Made by a program: the position numbers and the translations under genes. A DNA stretch of 64,000 bases from Craurococcus roseus (GTDB taxonomy: Bacteria; Pseudomonadota; Alphaproteobacteria; Acetobacterales; Acetobacteraceae). The stretch covers positions 40,636 through 104,635 of the forward strand of contig NZ_BAAAFZ010000026.1 of NCBI RefSeq assembly GCF_039523795.1, written 5' to 3'. This document shows positions 9,412 to 19,257 of the stretch, one piece after another (positions within the stretch are counted from its first letter, which is position 1; each line of letters starts with the position of its first letter). A model generated the notes under the pieces. The model worked only from the letters and a program-made list of their open reading frames with translations, made no database searches and was not told where the DNA came from.

Positions 9412-10587
9412 ATGATCGGCCGCCACAAGTTCCAGATCCTGCTCAACCGCCACCACGGCACGCCCGGCGTGGTGGTGCTGCCCGACAACGGCTTCCGCCG
9501 CGCCAAGGAGGAGATCGCCTCCTGGCCCGGCTACGCGCCGACGCCGTTGCTCAAGCTGCCGGACGCGGCGGAGGCGGCGCGCGTGGGGTCCGTGCATTGG
9601 AAGGACGAGTCCGGGCGGTTCGGGCTCGGCTCCTTCAAGGCGCTGGGCGGCGCCTACGCGGTGATGCGGCTGCTGGCGGCGGAGCTGGCGCGGCGCGACG
9701 TGGCGCCCTCCGCGACCTCCGCCGAGCTGGCGGAGGGCAAGCACAAGGAGGCGACGCGCGCGATCACGGTGACCTGCGCCACCGACGGCAATCACGGCCG
9801 CAGCGTCGCCTGGGGGGCGCAGCGCTTCGGCTGCCGTTGCGTGATCTTCGTCCATCCGGGCGTGAGCAAAGGGCGGCGCGACGCCATCGCCGCCTACGGC
9901 GCGGAGGTGCGGGAGGCGCCGGGCACCTACGACGACTCGGTCCGGACGGCGAAGAAGGAGGCCGAAAAGCACGGCTGGTTCGTGGTCTCCGACACCTCCT
10001 ACCCCGGCTACACGGAGCCGCCGCGCGACGTGATGCAGGGCTACCGCCTCCTGGCGGACGAGGCGGCGGACCAGTTGGAGAAGCCGCCCACCCACGTCTT
10101 CGTCCCCGGCGGCGTGGGCGGGCTGGCCGCCGCGGTCTCGGTGCAGATGCGCGCCCGCTACGGCAAGGAGGCGCCGCGGCTCGTGGTGGCCGAGCCGGAC
10201 CGCGCCGCCTGCCTGATGGCCAGTTGCGAGGCGGGGCAGCTCACCCGATTCGACGGGCCGCTGGACACACTGATGGCGGGGCTCGCCTGCGGCGAGCCGA
10301 GCCTGCTCGCCTGGCAGGAGCTGGAGCGGGCGGCCTTCGGCTACGTGTCCGTCCCGGACGAGGCGGCGGTGGCCTGCATGAAGGCGCTGCACAAGCGGCA
10401 GCCGCGGATCGTCGCCGGGGAGAGCGCGGTGGCGGGGCTGGCGGCGCTGCTGCTCGCGGGGCGGGACTCGTTTGGCCGGACGGCGCTGGAGATCGGGGAA
10501 GAGAGCCGCGTGCTGCTGCTCGGCACCGAGGGCGCGACCGACCCGGAGTTGCACGCGAAGCTGGTCGGGGAGGGCACGGCCGCTTGA
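9412..10587 (+). CDS. dpaL: Diaminopropionate ammonia-lyase
   Basis: A 391-residue PLP enzyme of the fold-type II (tryptophan synthase beta) group. YAPTPLLKLP near the start, WKDESGRFGLGSFKALGG with the PLP-binding Lys76, and TCATDGNHGRSVAWGA are the hallmarks. The glycine-rich phosphate-binding loop is VPGGVGGLAAAV. The enzyme degrades 2,3-diaminopropionate to pyruvate and ammonia in the cytoplasm. Among related dehydratases the GRFGL-SFKALGG block points to the DpaL/YgeX branch. The ATG at 9412 gives the family-like start MIGRHKFQILLN; an upstream frame extension looks non-coding. It stands alone between the DenD-like gene and the ugp operon. Confidence 0.88.
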   Translation: MIGRHKFQILLNRHHGTPGVVVLPDNGFRRAKEEIASWPGYAPTPLLKLPDAAEAARVGSVHWKDESGRFGLGSFKALGGAYAVMRLLAAELARRDVAPSATSAELAEGKHKEATRAITVTCATDGNHGRSVAWGAQRFGCRCVIFVHPGVSKGRRDAIAAYGAEVREAPGTYDDSVRTAKKEAEKHGWFVVSDTSYPGYTEPPRDVMQGYRLLADEAADQLEKPPTHVFVPGGVGGLAAAVSVQMRARYGKEAPRLVVAEPDRAACLMASCEAGQLTRFDGPLDTLMAGLACGEPSLLAWQELERAAFGYVSVPDEAAVACMKALHKRQPRIVAGESAVAGLAALLLAGRDSFGRTALEIGEESRVLLLGTEGATDPELHAKLVGEGTAA

Positions 10588-10697
10588 GCGGCGGCGGGGC
10601 GGGCCTTCACGGAATCGCCGCGCGACTGTAACCCTCCCGCAACGCGCCTCGGCCAGCTTCCGGGGCGCCAACGATCCCGGAGGAGGGAAAGACGCCC

Positions 10698-12053
10698 ATG
10701 CTGCGCCGAAACCTGGCCGCCTGCGCCTTCGCGGCCGTCGCCGGCCTCATGCCTTTCTGGAACGGAACCGCCAGGGCCCAGGGCGGCCAGCCCGTCGAGC
10801 TGCAATTCTGGCACGGGCTGGCGCAGCCGCTCGGCGGGCAGCTCGAGGGCGTGGTCGCCGCCTTCAACGAGTCGCAGAACCGCTACCGCATCGTGCCGAC
10901 CTACCGCGGTTCCTATTCCGAGACGATGGTGGCCGCGATCGCCGCCTTCCGCGCCAACTCCGCGCCGCACCTCGTGCAGATGTTCGAGGTCGGCACCGGC
11001 ACCATGATGGCGGCCGGGCGGGCGGTGAAGCCGACGCACGAGCTGCTGTCCGAGGCGGGCGTGAACGTGGACTTCGGCGACTACCTGCCGGCGGTGCGCG
11101 GCTACTTCCAGACCAACGACGGGCGGCAGATGTCCATGCCGTTCAACAGCTCGACCGCGGTGATGTACTGGAACAAGGACGCCTTCCGCCGCGCCGGGCT
11201 CGACCCGGAGAAGCCGCCGGCGACCTGGAAGGAGCTGGAGGAGACGGCGCGCAAGCTGAAGGCGGGCGGCGCGGCCTGCGCCTTCACCAACTCCTGGCCG
11301 GGCTGGATCCAGGTGGAGCAGATGAGCGCCATCCACGACCAGCCCATCGCCTCGCTCGGCAACGGCTTCGGCGGCTTCAACGCGGAGCTGCGGGTGAACA
11401 ACCCGTTCATGGTCCGGCACATGGACAACCTCATCGCGTGGCAGAAGGAAGGGCTGTACCGGTACGGCGGGCGCGACGCCGCCGCCGACGCGTTGTTCCC
11501 GAACGGCGAGTGCGCCATCGCCATGCTCTCGGCCGGCGCGCGCAGCCGCGTCACCCGCGAGGCGAAGTTCCCGTGGGGCACCGCGATGCTGCCCTATTAC
11601 GACGACGTGCCCGGTGCGCCGCGCAACTCCATCATCGGCGGCGCCAGCCTGTGGTCGCTGAACAAGGGGCCGCAGGGCGGGCGGAGCGCCGAGGAGTGGC
11701 GCGGCCTCGCCGAGTTCTTCCGCTTCGTGTCCCAGACCGACGTGGCGACCAAGTGGCACATGGACACGGGCTACGTGCCGCTGACGCGTGCGGCCTACGA
11801 GAAGGCGAAGGCCGCCGGCTACTACAAGGAGAACCCGGGCGCCGACGTGCCGATCGAGCAACTCCTGCGCGGCGGCGAGATGACGGAGAACACCCGCGGC
11901 ATCCGCCTCGGCGGCTACGTGGAGATCCGCAACATCATCCAGGAGGAAATGGAGAAGGCCTTCCAGGGGCAGGGGACCGGCCAGCAGGCGATGGCGGCCA
12001 TCACGGCCCGCGGCAACCAGGTGCTCCGCAACTTCGAGCGGCAGCAGCGCTAG
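10698..12053 (+). CDS. ugpB: Glycerol-3-phosphate ABC transporter, substrate-binding protein UgpB
   Basis: A 451-residue periplasmic binding protein with a signal peptide ending near TARAQG. The mature start VELQFWHGLAQPLGGQLEGVVAAFNES is characteristic of UgpB. Other family segments are YRIVPTYRGSYSETM, FEVGTGTMM and MPFNSSTAVMYWNKDAFRRAGLDP. It captures sn-glycerol-3-phosphate or glycerophosphodiesters for import. A strong ribosome site (GGAGGAGGG) lies just before the ATG. First gene of a ugpB-ugpA-ugpE-ugpC operon on the plus strand. Confidence 0.95.
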   Translation: MLRRNLAACAFAAVAGLMPFWNGTARAQGGQPVELQFWHGLAQPLGGQLEGVVAAFNESQNRYRIVPTYRGSYSETMVAAIAAFRANSAPHLVQMFEVGTGTMMAAGRAVKPTHELLSEAGVNVDFGDYLPAVRGYFQTNDGRQMSMPFNSSTAVMYWNKDAFRRAGLDPEKPPATWKELEETARKLKAGGAACAFTNSWPGWIQVEQMSAIHDQPIASLGNGFGGFNAELRVNNPFMVRHMDNLIAWQKEGLYRYGGRDAAADALFPNGECAIAMLSAGARSRVTREAKFPWGTAMLPYYDDVPGAPRNSIIGGASLWSLNKGPQGGRSAEEWRGLAEFFRFVSQTDVATKWHMDTGYVPLTRAAYEKAKAAGYYKENPGADVPIEQLLRGGEMTENTRGIRLGGYVEIRNIIQEEMEKAFQGQGTGQQAMAAITARGNQVLRNFERQQR

Positions 12054-12075
12054 GCGCGAGGGGGCGGCGGGCGTC

Positions 12076-12957
12076 GTGCGGCGCAAGGTCATCTTCCGCG
12101 GCACGGCGCTGCCGCTCGCGCTGCTCCTGCCGCAGCTCGCGGTGACGGCGGTGTTCTTCCTGTGGCCGGCGGGCGTCGCCGTGTACCAGTCTGTGCTGCA
12201 ACAGGACGCCTGGGGGCTGCGGACGGAGTTCGTGGGCCTCCGGAACTTCGCCGATGTGCTGGCCGACCCGGGCTGGCGCGACGCGGCGTGGAACACGGCG
12301 GTGTTCTCGACGGCGGTGGCGGCGCTGGCCATGGGGACCGCGCTGGCCCTGGCCGTGCAGGCGGACAAGTCCATCCGCGGCGCCCGCGCGTACCGCACGC
12401 TCCTGATCTGGCCCTACGCGGTGGCGCCGGCGGTGGCGGCGGTGCTGTGGCTGTTCATTTTCCATCCCTCCATCGGGCTGGTCGGCCGGGCGCTGAACTC
12501 GGCCGGCATCCCTTGGGACACGCGGCTCGACGGCGACCAGGCGATGGCGCTGGTGATCCTGGCGGCGGCGTGGAAGCAGGTGAGCTACAACTTCATCTTC
12601 TTCCTCGCCGGGCTCCAGGCCATCCCCAAGAGCGTGCTGGAGGCGGCGGCGATCGACGGCGCGCGGCCGGTGCGGCGGTTCTGGACGGTGGTGTTCCCCT
12701 TGCTGTCGCCGACCACCTTCTTCCTGCTGGTGGTGAACCTCGTCTACGCCTTCTTCGACACCTTCGGCACCATCCACGCGCTGACGGGGGGCGGGCCGGG
12801 CAACGCGACGGAAACGCTGATCTACCGGGCCTACGTGGAGGGGGTGCAGAACACCAACCTCGGCTCGGCGGCCGCGCAGTCCGTCATCCTGATGCTGCTG
12901 GTGGTGGCGCTCACCATGGTCCAGTTCCGCTTCATCGAACGCAGGGTGCACTATTGA
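12076..12957 (+). CDS. ugpA: Glycerol-3-phosphate ABC transporter permease UgpA
   Basis: A 293-residue inner-membrane permease of the MalF/UgpA type. It starts at a GTG 22 bases after ugpB. The first membrane segment includes LPLALLLPQLAVTAVFFLWPAGVA, and the EAA loop that docks the ATPase is visible as EAAAIDGARPVRRFWTVVFPLL. The downstream TGGGPGNATETL segment is typical of the subfamily. It forms the membrane channel with UgpE. Its stop overlaps the ugpE ATG as ATGA at 12954-12959, indicating translational coupling. Confidence 0.95.
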   Translation: MRRKVIFRGTALPLALLLPQLAVTAVFFLWPAGVAVYQSVLQQDAWGLRTEFVGLRNFADVLADPGWRDAAWNTAVFSTAVAALAMGTALALAVQADKSIRGARAYRTLLIWPYAVAPAVAAVLWLFIFHPSIGLVGRALNSAGIPWDTRLDGDQAMALVILAAAWKQVSYNFIFFLAGLQAIPKSVLEAAAIDGARPVRRFWTVVFPLLSPTTFFLLVVNLVYAFFDTFGTIHALTGGGPGNATETLIYRAYVEGVQNTNLGSAAAQSVILMLLVVALTMVQFRFIERRVHY

Positions 12958-13910
12958 TGGAGGGCACGGCGACGACGGCGGCCGCGATCCCGGCGGCCGC
13001 GGCCGCCGCNGCGGCCGCGGCCGCCGCCGCGGAGCGCGACGAGCGCCTCGCGGTGGAGGCCGCGCGCCGGCGGCGGCGGGGCGGCGCGCTCACCCACGCC
13101 ATCCTGCTGCTCGGCGTGTTCGCGGTGGTGTTCCCGATCTGGATCGCCCTGGTCGGCTCCACCCACGACGCCTCCACCATCGGCCGGGGCGACGTGCCCT
13201 TGCTGCCGGGGACGGAGGCGGTGGAGAACTACGCGGCGGCGCTGACCGGCAGCGGCGGCGGGCGCTTCGGTTCCAGCCCGGCGGCGCTGATGCTGTGGAA
13301 CAGCGCGCTGATGGCGGTGCTGATCGCCTGCGGCAAGATCGCCATCTCGCTGCTTTCGGCCTACGCCATCGCCTTCTTCTCCTTCCCCGGCCGGATGCTG
13401 GCCTTCTGGACCATCTTCCTGACGCTGATGCTGCCGGTGGAGGTGCGGATCATCCCGACCTACCAGGTCATCGTGGACCTGAACCTGTTCAACACCATGG
13501 CCGGGCTTACCGTGCCCTTGATGGCGAGCGCGACCGCCACCCTCCTGTTCCGCCAATTCTTCCTGACGGTGCCGGACGAGGTGGTGGAGGCGGCCAAGAT
13601 CGACGGCGCCGGGCCGCTGCGGTTCTTCCGCGACATCCTCCTGCCGCTGTCCACCACCAACATCGCGGCGCTGTTCGTGATCCTCTTCATCTACGGCTGG
13701 AACCAGTACCTCTGGCCGCTGCTGGTGGTGAGCGAGCCGTCCCTGGCGACGGTGGTGGTCGGACTCACGCGGATGATCGGCACCGGCGACGCGCAGAACG
13801 AGTGGAACGTCATCATGGCGACCGCCGTGCTGGCGCTGCTGCCGCCGGTGGCCGTGGTGGTCCTGATGCAGCGCTGGTTCGTGCGCGGCCTGACCGAGAC
13901 GGAGAAGTAG
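12957..13910 (+). CDS. ugpE: Glycerol-3-phosphate ABC transporter permease UgpE, with alanine-rich N-terminal extension
   Basis: A 317-residue permease partner of UgpA. The EAA loop EAAKIDGAGPLRFFRDILLPLS and the FFSFPGRMLAFWTIFLTLMLPVEVRIIPTY region are clear. The N-terminus is unusual: residues 8-25 are nearly all alanine, followed by a highly charged stretch with several arginines before the first membrane segment, making it about 30 residues longer than usual UgpE. The N at 13010 is the third base of a GCN codon, so it still encodes alanine. The start ATG overlaps the ugpA stop. Whether the poly-alanine leader is real or partly a sequencing artefact in a GC-rich repeat is uncertain. Confidence 0.92.
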   Translation: MEGTATTAAAIPAAAAAXAAAAAAAERDERLAVEAARRRRRGGALTHAILLLGVFAVVFPIWIALVGSTHDASTIGRGDVPLLPGTEAVENYAAALTGSGGGRFGSSPAALMLWNSALMAVLIACGKIAISLLSAYAIAFFSFPGRMLAFWTIFLTLMLPVEVRIIPTYQVIVDLNLFNTMAGLTVPLMASATATLLFRQFFLTVPDEVVEAAKIDGAGPLRFFRDILLPLSTTNIAALFVILFIYGWNQYLWPLLVVSEPSLATVVVGLTRMIGTGDAQNEWNVIMATAVLALLPPVAVVVLMQRWFVRGLTETEK

Positions 13911-13919
13911 AACCGCCCC

Positions 13920-15011
<1,092 letters not shown>

Positions 15012-15091
15012 TTCGCGCAACAATCCGGTCCCGGACGCGTTCGATCGCCACCGCGGGCGCCGCCGCCCGCCCAGCCGCCGGGAGACTCCAC

Positions 15092-16078
15092 ATGCGCCGC
15101 CGCAGCCTCTTCGCCCTCACCGCCGCCGCCGCCACGACCGGCGGCGCCTTGGCCCGTCCCGCCGTGGCCCAGGGCGCTTGGCCGAGCGAGCCGGTGCGGC
15201 TCGTCGTGCCCTTCGCCGCCGGCGGGCCGACGGACATTCCGGCGCGCCTGTTCGCCGAGGAGCTGTCCAAGGCGCTGCCGCAGCGCGTCATCGTGGAGAA
15301 CCGCACCGGCGCGGGCGTGGTGGTCGGCACCGAGGTCGTGGCCAAGGCGCCGAAGGACGGCCACACGCTGCTCTACAGCACCATCGCGCATTCGGTGCTG
15401 CGGCCGCTCTTCCCGCGCCTGCCCTTCGACCCGGTCGACGACTTCCAGCCGGTGGCGCTGCTCGGGGTGATCCCGATGCTGCTGCTGGTGAACAAGGACC
15501 TGCCGGCCAAGGACCTGCCGGGGCTGGTGAAGCTGTTCCGCGACAACCCGGGCAAGTACGACTACGGCAGCAGCGGCAACGGCGGCGCCGTCCACCTCGC
15601 CACCGAGCTGTTCCTGAAGCGCGCCGGCGACCTCAAGGTCGGGCACGTGCCCTACCGCGGCTCGTCCGCCGGGATGCCGGACCTGCTCAGCGGGCGGCTC
15701 GCCATGTTCATCGACGTGGCGGCGGGCGGGCTTTCCTACCACCAGCGCGGCGACGCCCGCGCGCTCGGCGTGTCGGACACCAAGCGGCTGCCCCAGGCGC
15801 CCGATGTGCCGACCTTCGCCGAGAGCGGCGTGAAGGACGCCGAATCCTACACCTGGCACATGGTCTTGGCGCCGTCAGGCACGCCGGCGCCGGCCGTGCA
15901 GGCGATCAACGCCGCCTTCAACCGCGTGGCCGCCATGGAGCACGTCCGGAACCGCCTCACCGACCTCACCATGACGGTGCGCAGCGACACTACGCCGCAG
16001 ACTGCGACCAAGTGGATGCAGGACGAGATGGCGAAGTGGGACGAGGTGATCCGCGGGGCGGGGATCAAGATCGGCTAG
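15092..16078 (+). CDS. Bug/TctC-family tripartite tricarboxylate transporter substrate-binding protein
   Basis: A 328-residue extracytoplasmic binding protein. A signal peptide (MRRRSLFALTAAAATTGGALA, twin arginines present) precedes WPSEPVRLVVPFAAGGPTDIPAR, the defining Bug-family block, followed by VIVENRTGAGVVVGTE and VPYRGSSAGMPDLLSGR. Bug proteins bind small carboxylates, sometimes with TctAB membrane partners, none of which lie here. Orphan Bug genes are common in Acetobacteraceae and Burkholderiales. It follows ugpC by 80 bases and may be separately transcribed. The ligand is unknown. Confidence 0.92.
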   Translation: MRRRSLFALTAAAATTGGALARPAVAQGAWPSEPVRLVVPFAAGGPTDIPARLFAEELSKALPQRVIVENRTGAGVVVGTEVVAKAPKDGHTLLYSTIAHSVLRPLFPRLPFDPVDDFQPVALLGVIPMLLLVNKDLPAKDLPGLVKLFRDNPGKYDYGSSGNGGAVHLATELFLKRAGDLKVGHVPYRGSSAGMPDLLSGRLAMFIDVAAGGLSYHQRGDARALGVSDTKRLPQAPDVPTFAESGVKDAESYTWHMVLAPSGTPAPAVQAINAAFNRVAAMEHVRNRLTDLTMTVRSDTTPQTATKWMQDEMAKWDEVIRGAGIKIG

Positions 16079-16240
16079 GGCCGGTTCTGCCCGGCGAGCC
16101 GGATCACCGCCTTCGCGGGCCGGGGCGGCGTGCGCGTGGGCAGGGCGAGCCGGGGACGGGGCGCCGCCGGCCAGCCGACCCGCGGCGCGTCGTGGCTGAA
16201 AGCGATGGCCCGGCCAGCCGGGGAGCGGCCGGCCGCGAGG

Positions 16241-17056
16241 CTATTCCCGCCCGGACACCGCCGGCGCGGCCGCGTGCCTGCCGTCCGCCGCCGCCGCCCC
16301 TTTCCCGGCCGCTTCGGCGCGCAGCCTCGCGCGGCGCCGCCGCTGGAACATGTTGAGGCCCTCCACCATCGCCGAGAAGGCCATCGCGCTGTAGATGTAG
16401 CCCTTCGGGATCTTCGCGCCGAAGCCCTCCGCGATCAGCGTGGTGCCGATCAGCAGCAGGAAGCCCAGCGCCAGCATCACCAGCGTCGGGTTGTTGGCGA
16501 TGAAGTTGGCCAGCGGCGTCGCCGCCACGAGCATCACGGTCACGGTGATGACGACGGCGACCACCATGATCGGGATGTGCTCGGTCATGCCGACGGCGGT
16601 GATGATGCTGTCGATGGAGAAGACGAGGTCCAGCAGCAGGATCTGGCCGATGGCGGGCGCGAAGCCGAGGGTCACTGGCGCCTGGGGCTCGAACACGTCG
16701 GGGCCCGGCTCGGGGTCCATGCTGTGGTGGATCTCCTTGGTGGCCTTCCACACCAGGAACAGGCCGCCCGCGATCAAGATCAGGTCGCGCCAGGAGAAGG
16801 CTTGGCCGAAGACGCTGAAGACCGGGTCGGTCAGGCGCACGATGATGGCGATGGTGCTCAGCAGCGCCAGGCGCAGGATCAGCGCCGCGCCGATGCCGAT
16901 GCGGCGCGCGCGGACCCGCTGGTGCTCGGGCAGCTTGTTGGTCAGGATCGAGATGAAGATGAGGTTGTCGATCCCGAGCACCACCTCCATCGCGGTCAGC
17001 GTGACGAGGGCGGCCCAGGCGGCGGGGTCCGTGGCCAGCGCGAGAAGGTAGTCCAT
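16241..17056 (-). CDS. TerC-family integral membrane protein
   Basis: A 271-residue membrane protein of the TerC/Alx superfamily, with about seven hydrophobic segments. The first conserved block ALVTLTAMEVVLGIDNLIFI carries the acidic residues (Glu, Asp) thought to bind metal, mirrored by LLDLVFSIDSIITAVGMT in the second half. Members of the family are implicated in Mn2+ export, tellurite resistance and metal loading of secreted proteins. I chose ATG 17056 because the upstream open sequence is low-complexity and not membrane-like. It converges with the Bug gene and diverges from the quinone oxidoreductase gene. Confidence 0.9.
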   Translation of the reverse strand: MDYLLALATDPAAWAALVTLTAMEVVLGIDNLIFISILTNKLPEHQRVRARRIGIGAALILRLALLSTIAIIVRLTDPVFSVFGQAFSWRDLILIAGGLFLVWKATKEIHHSMDPEPGPDVFEPQAPVTLGFAPAIGQILLLDLVFSIDSIITAVGMTEHIPIMVVAVVITVTVMLVAATPLANFIANNPTLVMLALGFLLLIGTTLIAEGFGAKIPKGYIYSAMAFSAMVEGLNMFQRRRRARLRAEAAGKGAAAADGRHAAAPAVSGRE

Positions 17057-17430
17057 TCGCCTCGGCGTCTCCTTCGGGCGGGCGGGCGGGCGGGACGCCG
17101 GCCGGCTCGGCGCGGGTGTGGCGGGGCGCCTCCGCCTCCGGGACGGCGGCGTTCCCGATGGGCGTTTGCCCGCGCCGCGCACCGCGCGCAAGCCTTCCCG
17201 GAACGTTCGCGCCGCTGGCGTCGGGTGCCGCCGCGTTGCCCACCGGCCGGTTTCGGCATACCCCTGGGGCGGAACAAGAACGGTGGGCCGAGGGGTGGAC
17301 GAGCTGCACGGGCGCGGGATGCCGCGCCGGGTGGACGACCCGGCCACCGGCCGCGCGGCCGTTTCCTCCCCGCCGCGAGCCGGCGGTCGGGCGGGCGCGG
17401 ACGGTGCCGGTTCCCACGGGGCCGCTTGAG
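17057..17430. promoter_or_regulatory. Divergent intergenic region between the TerC and quinone oxidoreductase genes
   Basis: A 374-base gap without a convincing gene, although frames stay open on both strands because of the high GC. It contains a run of GGGC units near 17076-17092. It must hold the promoters for both flanking genes and any 5' leader of the TerC gene. I looked for a manganese riboswitch there and could not establish one by eye. Confidence 0.4.
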
Positions 17431-18423
17431 GTGCGCGCCGTGTTCTACGACCGGCAGGGGGCGGCGGCGGAGGTGCTCCGGTTCGGCGAGGCGCCGCGCC
17501 CGGAGCCGGGGCCGGGCGAGGCGCGCGTCCGGCTGGTCGCTTCCGGCGTAAACCCGGCGGATTGTAAGCGGCGCGCCGGGCAGGGCTACGGGATGGAATT
17601 CCCGCGCGTCATCCCGAACAGCGACGGCGCCGGGTTGGTGGACGCGCTCGGGCCGGGCGCGGAGGGGACGCCGCCGCCGGGCAGCCGGGTGTGGCTCTAC
17701 AACGCGCAGCGCGGGCGCCCCTTCGGCACGGCGGCGGAGTTCACCTGCGTCCCGGCGGATTGCTTGGCGCCGCTGCCGGAGGGCGTGCCGTTCGAGGCGG
17801 GCGCCTGCCTCGGCATCCCGGCGATGACGGCGCACCGCTGCCTGTTCGCGGACGGGCCGCTTTCCGGGCTTTCCGTGCTGGTGACGGGCGGCGGCGGCGC
17901 CGTGGGGAACTACGCCGTGCAACTCGCGCGCTGGGGCGGCGCGGCGCTGGTGCTCGCCACCGCCCGCGCGGGCTGGCAGGCGGAGGACGCGCAGGCCGCG
18001 GGCGCGCACGCCGTCATCGACCGCGGGGAAGACGTGGCCGCGCGGGTGATGGAGGCGAGCGGCGGCCGCGGCGTGGACCGGGTGGTGGAGGTGGACTTCG
18101 GCGGCAACGCAGCGGTCTGGTCGGCCGTGCTGGCGAACAACGGCGTGGTGGCGGCATACGCTTCGGGCGGCGACCCGGCGCCCGCCATCCCGTTCCCGTC
18201 GCTGATGCGCCGGAACGTCACCGTCCGCACGGTTATGCTGAACAACGCGCCCCTCGCGGCGCGGCGGCAGGCCCAGGCGGACATCGTGGCGTGGCTGCGC
18301 GAGGGCCCGCCCCGGCTGCACCGGATCGCGGGGACCTTCCCCTTGGCCCAAACGGCGACGGCGCACGCGGCGGTGGAGGCGGGCGGCAAGCGCGGCACGG
18401 TGGTCGTGCTGCCAACGGGGTGA
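17431..18423 (+). CDS. NADPH:quinone reductase-like zinc-free medium-chain dehydrogenase
   Basis: A 330-residue MDR-family oxidoreductase. The N-terminal GroES-like part contains GEARVRLVASGVNPADCKRRAGQG and IPNSDGAGLVDALG; the cofactor-binding Rossmann part has VLVTGGGGAVGNYAVQLARW, a quinone-oxidoreductase-type NADPH motif. No structural-zinc cysteine cluster is visible, which fits the QOR branch rather than alcohol dehydrogenases. The start is a GTG at 17431, giving VRAVFYDRQGAAAEVLRFG, the usual QOR beginning. It forms a plus-strand operon with the enoyl-CoA hydratase and acyl-CoA dehydrogenase genes that follow. The substrate is unknown. Confidence 0.88.
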   Translation: MRAVFYDRQGAAAEVLRFGEAPRPEPGPGEARVRLVASGVNPADCKRRAGQGYGMEFPRVIPNSDGAGLVDALGPGAEGTPPPGSRVWLYNAQRGRPFGTAAEFTCVPADCLAPLPEGVPFEAGACLGIPAMTAHRCLFADGPLSGLSVLVTGGGGAVGNYAVQLARWGGAALVLATARAGWQAEDAQAAGAHAVIDRGEDVAARVMEASGGRGVDRVVEVDFGGNAAVWSAVLANNGVVAAYASGGDPAPAIPFPSLMRRNVTVRTVMLNNAPLAARRQAQADIVAWLREGPPRLHRIAGTFPLAQTATAHAAVEAGGKRGTVVVLPTG

Positions 18424-18439
18424 CGGCGAGGTGGGGGCG

Positions 18440-19246
18440 ATGGCCGGGGATTGCGTGCTGGTGGAGGTCGGGGAGGACGGCGTGGCGCTGGTCACGCTGA
18501 ACCGGCCGGAGTCGCGCAACGCCCTCGACCCGGAGGTGCAGGAGGCGCTGGTGGCGGCGGTGCTGCGGCTGGACGCCGATCCGGGCGTGCGCGTGGCGAT
18601 CCTCACCGGCGGGGGCAGCGCCTTCTCGGCGGGCGGGAACGTGCGGCGGATGGGCGCGGCGAGTTCCGGCCCGGCGGAGCGGACGCCGGCGGAGGCGCGG
18701 CTCTACTACAAGCGCAACATCCAGCGGATACCCGTGGCCTTCGAGCGGATCGAGCTGCCGGTGATCGCGGCGGTGAACGGGCCGGCGATGGGCGCAGGCT
18801 GCGACCTGGCCTGCATGTGCGATCTGCGGATCGCCGCCGAGGGCGCGCGCTTCGCGGAGAGCTTCGTCAAGCTCGGCATCATCCCCGGCGACGGCGGCGC
18901 TTGGCTGCTGCCGCGCGTGGTGGGCTTCGCCAAGGCGGCGGAGATGGCGCTGACCGGCGACGCCCTTTCGGCGGCGGAGGCGTTGGCCTGCGGCTTGGTG
19001 TCGCGCGTGGTGCCGGACGCGGAGCTGCTGCCGGCGGCGCGGGAGCTAGCGGGGCGGATCGCGGCCAACCCGCCGCACGCCGTGCGGATGGCGCGGCGGT
19101 TGCTGCGCGAGGCGTGGAACAATCGGCTGGACGCGGTGCTGGAAATGTCGGCCGCCATGCAGGCGGTGGCGCACACCACGGCGGACCACAAGGAGGCGAT
19201 GGCGGCGCTGCGCGAGAAGCGCAAGCCGCGGTTCACCGGCGCTTAG
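18440..19246 (+). CDS. Enoyl-CoA hydratase/isomerase family protein
   Basis: A 268-residue crotonase-fold enzyme. LNRPESRNALDPEVQEALV near the N-terminus, the oxyanion-hole strand ILTGGGSAFSAGGNVRRM and the second one AAVNGPAMGAGCDLAC are typical. The following FVKLGIIPGDGGAWLLPRVVG matches a crotonase subgroup often found beside acyl-CoA dehydrogenases; the two classical catalytic glutamates of mitochondrial crotonase are not obvious, so the reaction may differ. Start at ATG 18440 with a GAGGTGGGGG ribosome site; a GTG at 18431 is possible. It lies between the QOR and ACAD genes with gaps of only about 15 bases, so it belongs to the same operon. Confidence 0.9.
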   Translation: MAGDCVLVEVGEDGVALVTLNRPESRNALDPEVQEALVAAVLRLDADPGVRVAILTGGGSAFSAGGNVRRMGAASSGPAERTPAEARLYYKRNIQRIPVAFERIELPVIAAVNGPAMGAGCDLACMCDLRIAAEGARFAESFVKLGIIPGDGGAWLLPRVVGFAKAAEMALTGDALSAAEALACGLVSRVVPDAELLPAARELAGRIAANPPHAVRMARRLLREAWNNRLDAVLEMSAAMQAVAHTTADHKEAMAALREKRKPRFTGA

Positions 19247-19257
19247 GGGGTAGGGGC

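Noticed and set aside
10588..10697. A Pho box before ugpB
   Set aside because: One half-site-like CTGTAAC is present, but no second CTGTCAT-type copy at the right spacing, so PhoB control is not supported.
17057..17300. A yybP-ykoY manganese riboswitch upstream of the TerC gene
   Set aside because: TerC genes are often controlled by one, and the leader has GGGG and hairpin-like features, but I could not find the conserved core by eye. A covariance-model search (Infernal, RF00080) would decide.
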